Shown in pieces: positions 5,036 to 5,753 of a DNA stretch of 5,753 bases. The notes beneath the pieces were generated by a model. The model made no database searches. It was given only the letters and a program-made list of their open reading frames with translations, and had not been told where the DNA came from. Position numbers and translations under genes: made by a program. Numbering within the stretch: the stretch's first letter is position 1; each line of letters starts with the position of its first letter. Source of the DNA: CAZJBP01 sp964544115 (lineage in GTDB: Bacteria > Verrucomicrobiota > Kiritimatiellia > UBA8416 > JADHWI01); contig CAZJBP010000212.1 in NCBI GenBank assembly GCA_964544115.1, positions 1-5,753 on the forward strand, read 5' to 3'.

Positions 5036-5753
5036 ATGGCTGTAATCAACTTTGGTGGCGAGAAGGAAGATGTTGTGACCCGGGCGGAGTTCCCGATGAG
5101 CCGGGCCCGCAAGGTGCTCAAGAAAGAGACCATTGCCGTGATCGGCTATGGCGTCCAGGGGCCGGCGCAGGCGCTGAACCTCAAGGACAACGGCTTCAAC
5201 GTCATCATCGGCCAGTCCAAGCAGTTCAAGCAGGACTGGGACCGCGCCTGCCGCGACGGCTGGGTGCCCGGCAAGACCCTGTTCGACATCGAGGAGGCGG
5301 CCACGCGCGGGACCGTGATCCAGGTGCTCGTGACCGACGCGGCGCAGCGGGCGGTCTGGCCGCTGATCAAGAAGTGCCTCAAGCCCGGAGACGCGCTGTA
5401 TTTCTCGCACGGTTTCTCCATCGTCTACAAGGGCCAGACCGGCGTCATCCCGCCCAAGGACGTTGACGTGATCATGGTGGCTCCCAAGGGCTCGGGCACC
5501 TCCGTCCGCCGCAACTTCCTCTCTGGCGCGGGCATCAATTCGAGCTACGCGGTGGCGCAGGACTACACCGGCCGGGCGAAGGAGCGCTGCCTGGCCCTGG
5601 GCATCGGCGTGGGCTCCGGCTACCTCTTCCCCACGACGTTCGAGAGCGAGGTCTACAGCGACCTCACCGGCGAGCGCGGCGTGCTGATGGGCGCCCTGGC
5701 CGGCGTCATGGAAGCCCAGTACGACGTGCTGCGCGCGCACGGGCACAGCCCCA
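5036..5753 (+). CDS. ilvC: Ketol-acid reductoisomerase, N-terminal 239 residues (runs off right edge)
   Basis: Catalyses the second step of valine, leucine and isoleucine synthesis: Mg-dependent alkyl migration and NADPH reduction of acetolactate or acetohydroxybutyrate. IAVIGYGVQGPAQALNLKD (33-51) is the Rossmann loop GxGxxG. VIIGQSKQFKQDW (56-68) holds the cofactor 2'-phosphate region, where S61 and K62 suggest NADPH. YFSHGFSIVYK (122-132) and VAPKGSGTSVRR (148-159) are active-site segments, with H125 and K151. The C-terminal knotted domain begins near 195, and ESEVYSDLTGERGVLMG (203-219) supplies the metal ligands D209 and E213. The INFGG start, APKGSGTS and YSDLTGERG wording resemble the Bacteroidetes and fungal Ilv5 type rather than the short class I enzymes of most bacteria. 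The remaining part lies outside the window. It is transcribed away from the thiolation gene; no other ilv or leu gene is visible. Confidence 0.95.
   Translation, partial: MAVINFGGEKEDVVTRAEFPMSRARKVLKKETIAVIGYGVQGPAQALNLKDNGFNVIIGQSKQFKQDWDRACRDGWVPGKTLFDIEEAATRGTVIQVLVTDAAQRAVWPLIKKCLKPGDALYFSHGFSIVYKGQTGVIPPKDVDVIMVAPKGSGTSVRRNFLSGAGINSSYAVAQDYTGRAKERCLALGIGVGSGYLFPTTFESEVYSDLTGERGVLMGALAGVMEAQYDVLRAHGHSP

Noticed and set aside
4907..5746. A 279-codon minus-strand open frame opposite ilvC
   Set aside because: The plus strand encodes an unmistakable ketol-acid reductoisomerase; the antisense frame has no domain.

Overview
The window is high-GC DNA that looks like a bacterial chromosome. It carries seven protein-coding genes, two of them cut by the window edges, and no RNA gene, insertion sequence or CRISPR array that I can see. 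The gene types fit a Gram-negative bacterium: a TolC-like outer-membrane protein, a class II (long) xylose isomerase, and an Ilv5/Bacteroidetes-like ketol-acid reductoisomerase. A GAACCCC heptamer repeat is also present. My guess is an uncultured member of the PVC group or a relative (Kiritimatiellota, Lentisphaerota or Planctomycetota), but this is weak inference with no 16S or marker gene behind it.

Left block (1-659, minus strand). A short ArsR-family repressor gene is followed after 3 bases by the 5' end of an outer-membrane efflux gene, forming an operon that runs off the left edge. Upstream of the repressor is a 40-base island with 25% GC. It holds an 11-bp inverted repeat, an inner 12-bp palindrome and an exact TTGACA -35 box. 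It reads as an autoregulated operator-promoter whose predicted start point falls on the repressor's ATG, implying a leaderless mRNA. A 7-bp tandem repeat lies inside the first codons of the efflux gene and could act as a frame switch.

Centre-left (660-2624, plus strand). A 179-base leader with a possible hairpin precedes a complete xylose isomerase with every catalytic and metal ligand present. It is followed 43 bases later by a small FHA-domain protein anchored by a C-terminal membrane helix.

Centre-right (2644-4878, minus strand). A PP-loop tRNA-thiolation-type enzyme with an NFACT-R-like C-terminus is followed after 15 bases by a GT4-like glycosyltransferase, probably in one transcript. 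The glycosyltransferase ends 19 bases from the FHA gene, tail to tail, with no clear terminator between them.

Right block (4879-5753). A 157-base divergent intergenic region holds a candidate promoter for each direction. On the plus strand it leads through a leader with a GC hairpin and a good Shine-Dalgarno into ilvC, cut by the right edge. The minus-strand promoter again sits so close to the ATG that a leaderless message is predicted.

The genes do not form one pathway. They are small neighbouring units: efflux and its regulator, pentose/hexose isomerisation, phosphopeptide-type signalling, tRNA modification, surface glycosylation and branched-chain amino acid synthesis. I did not find convincing evidence of a new multi-gene system. 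The best leads are the operator-promoter island, the heptamer repeat in the efflux gene, the possible leaderless transcripts, and the variant glycosyltransferase motif.
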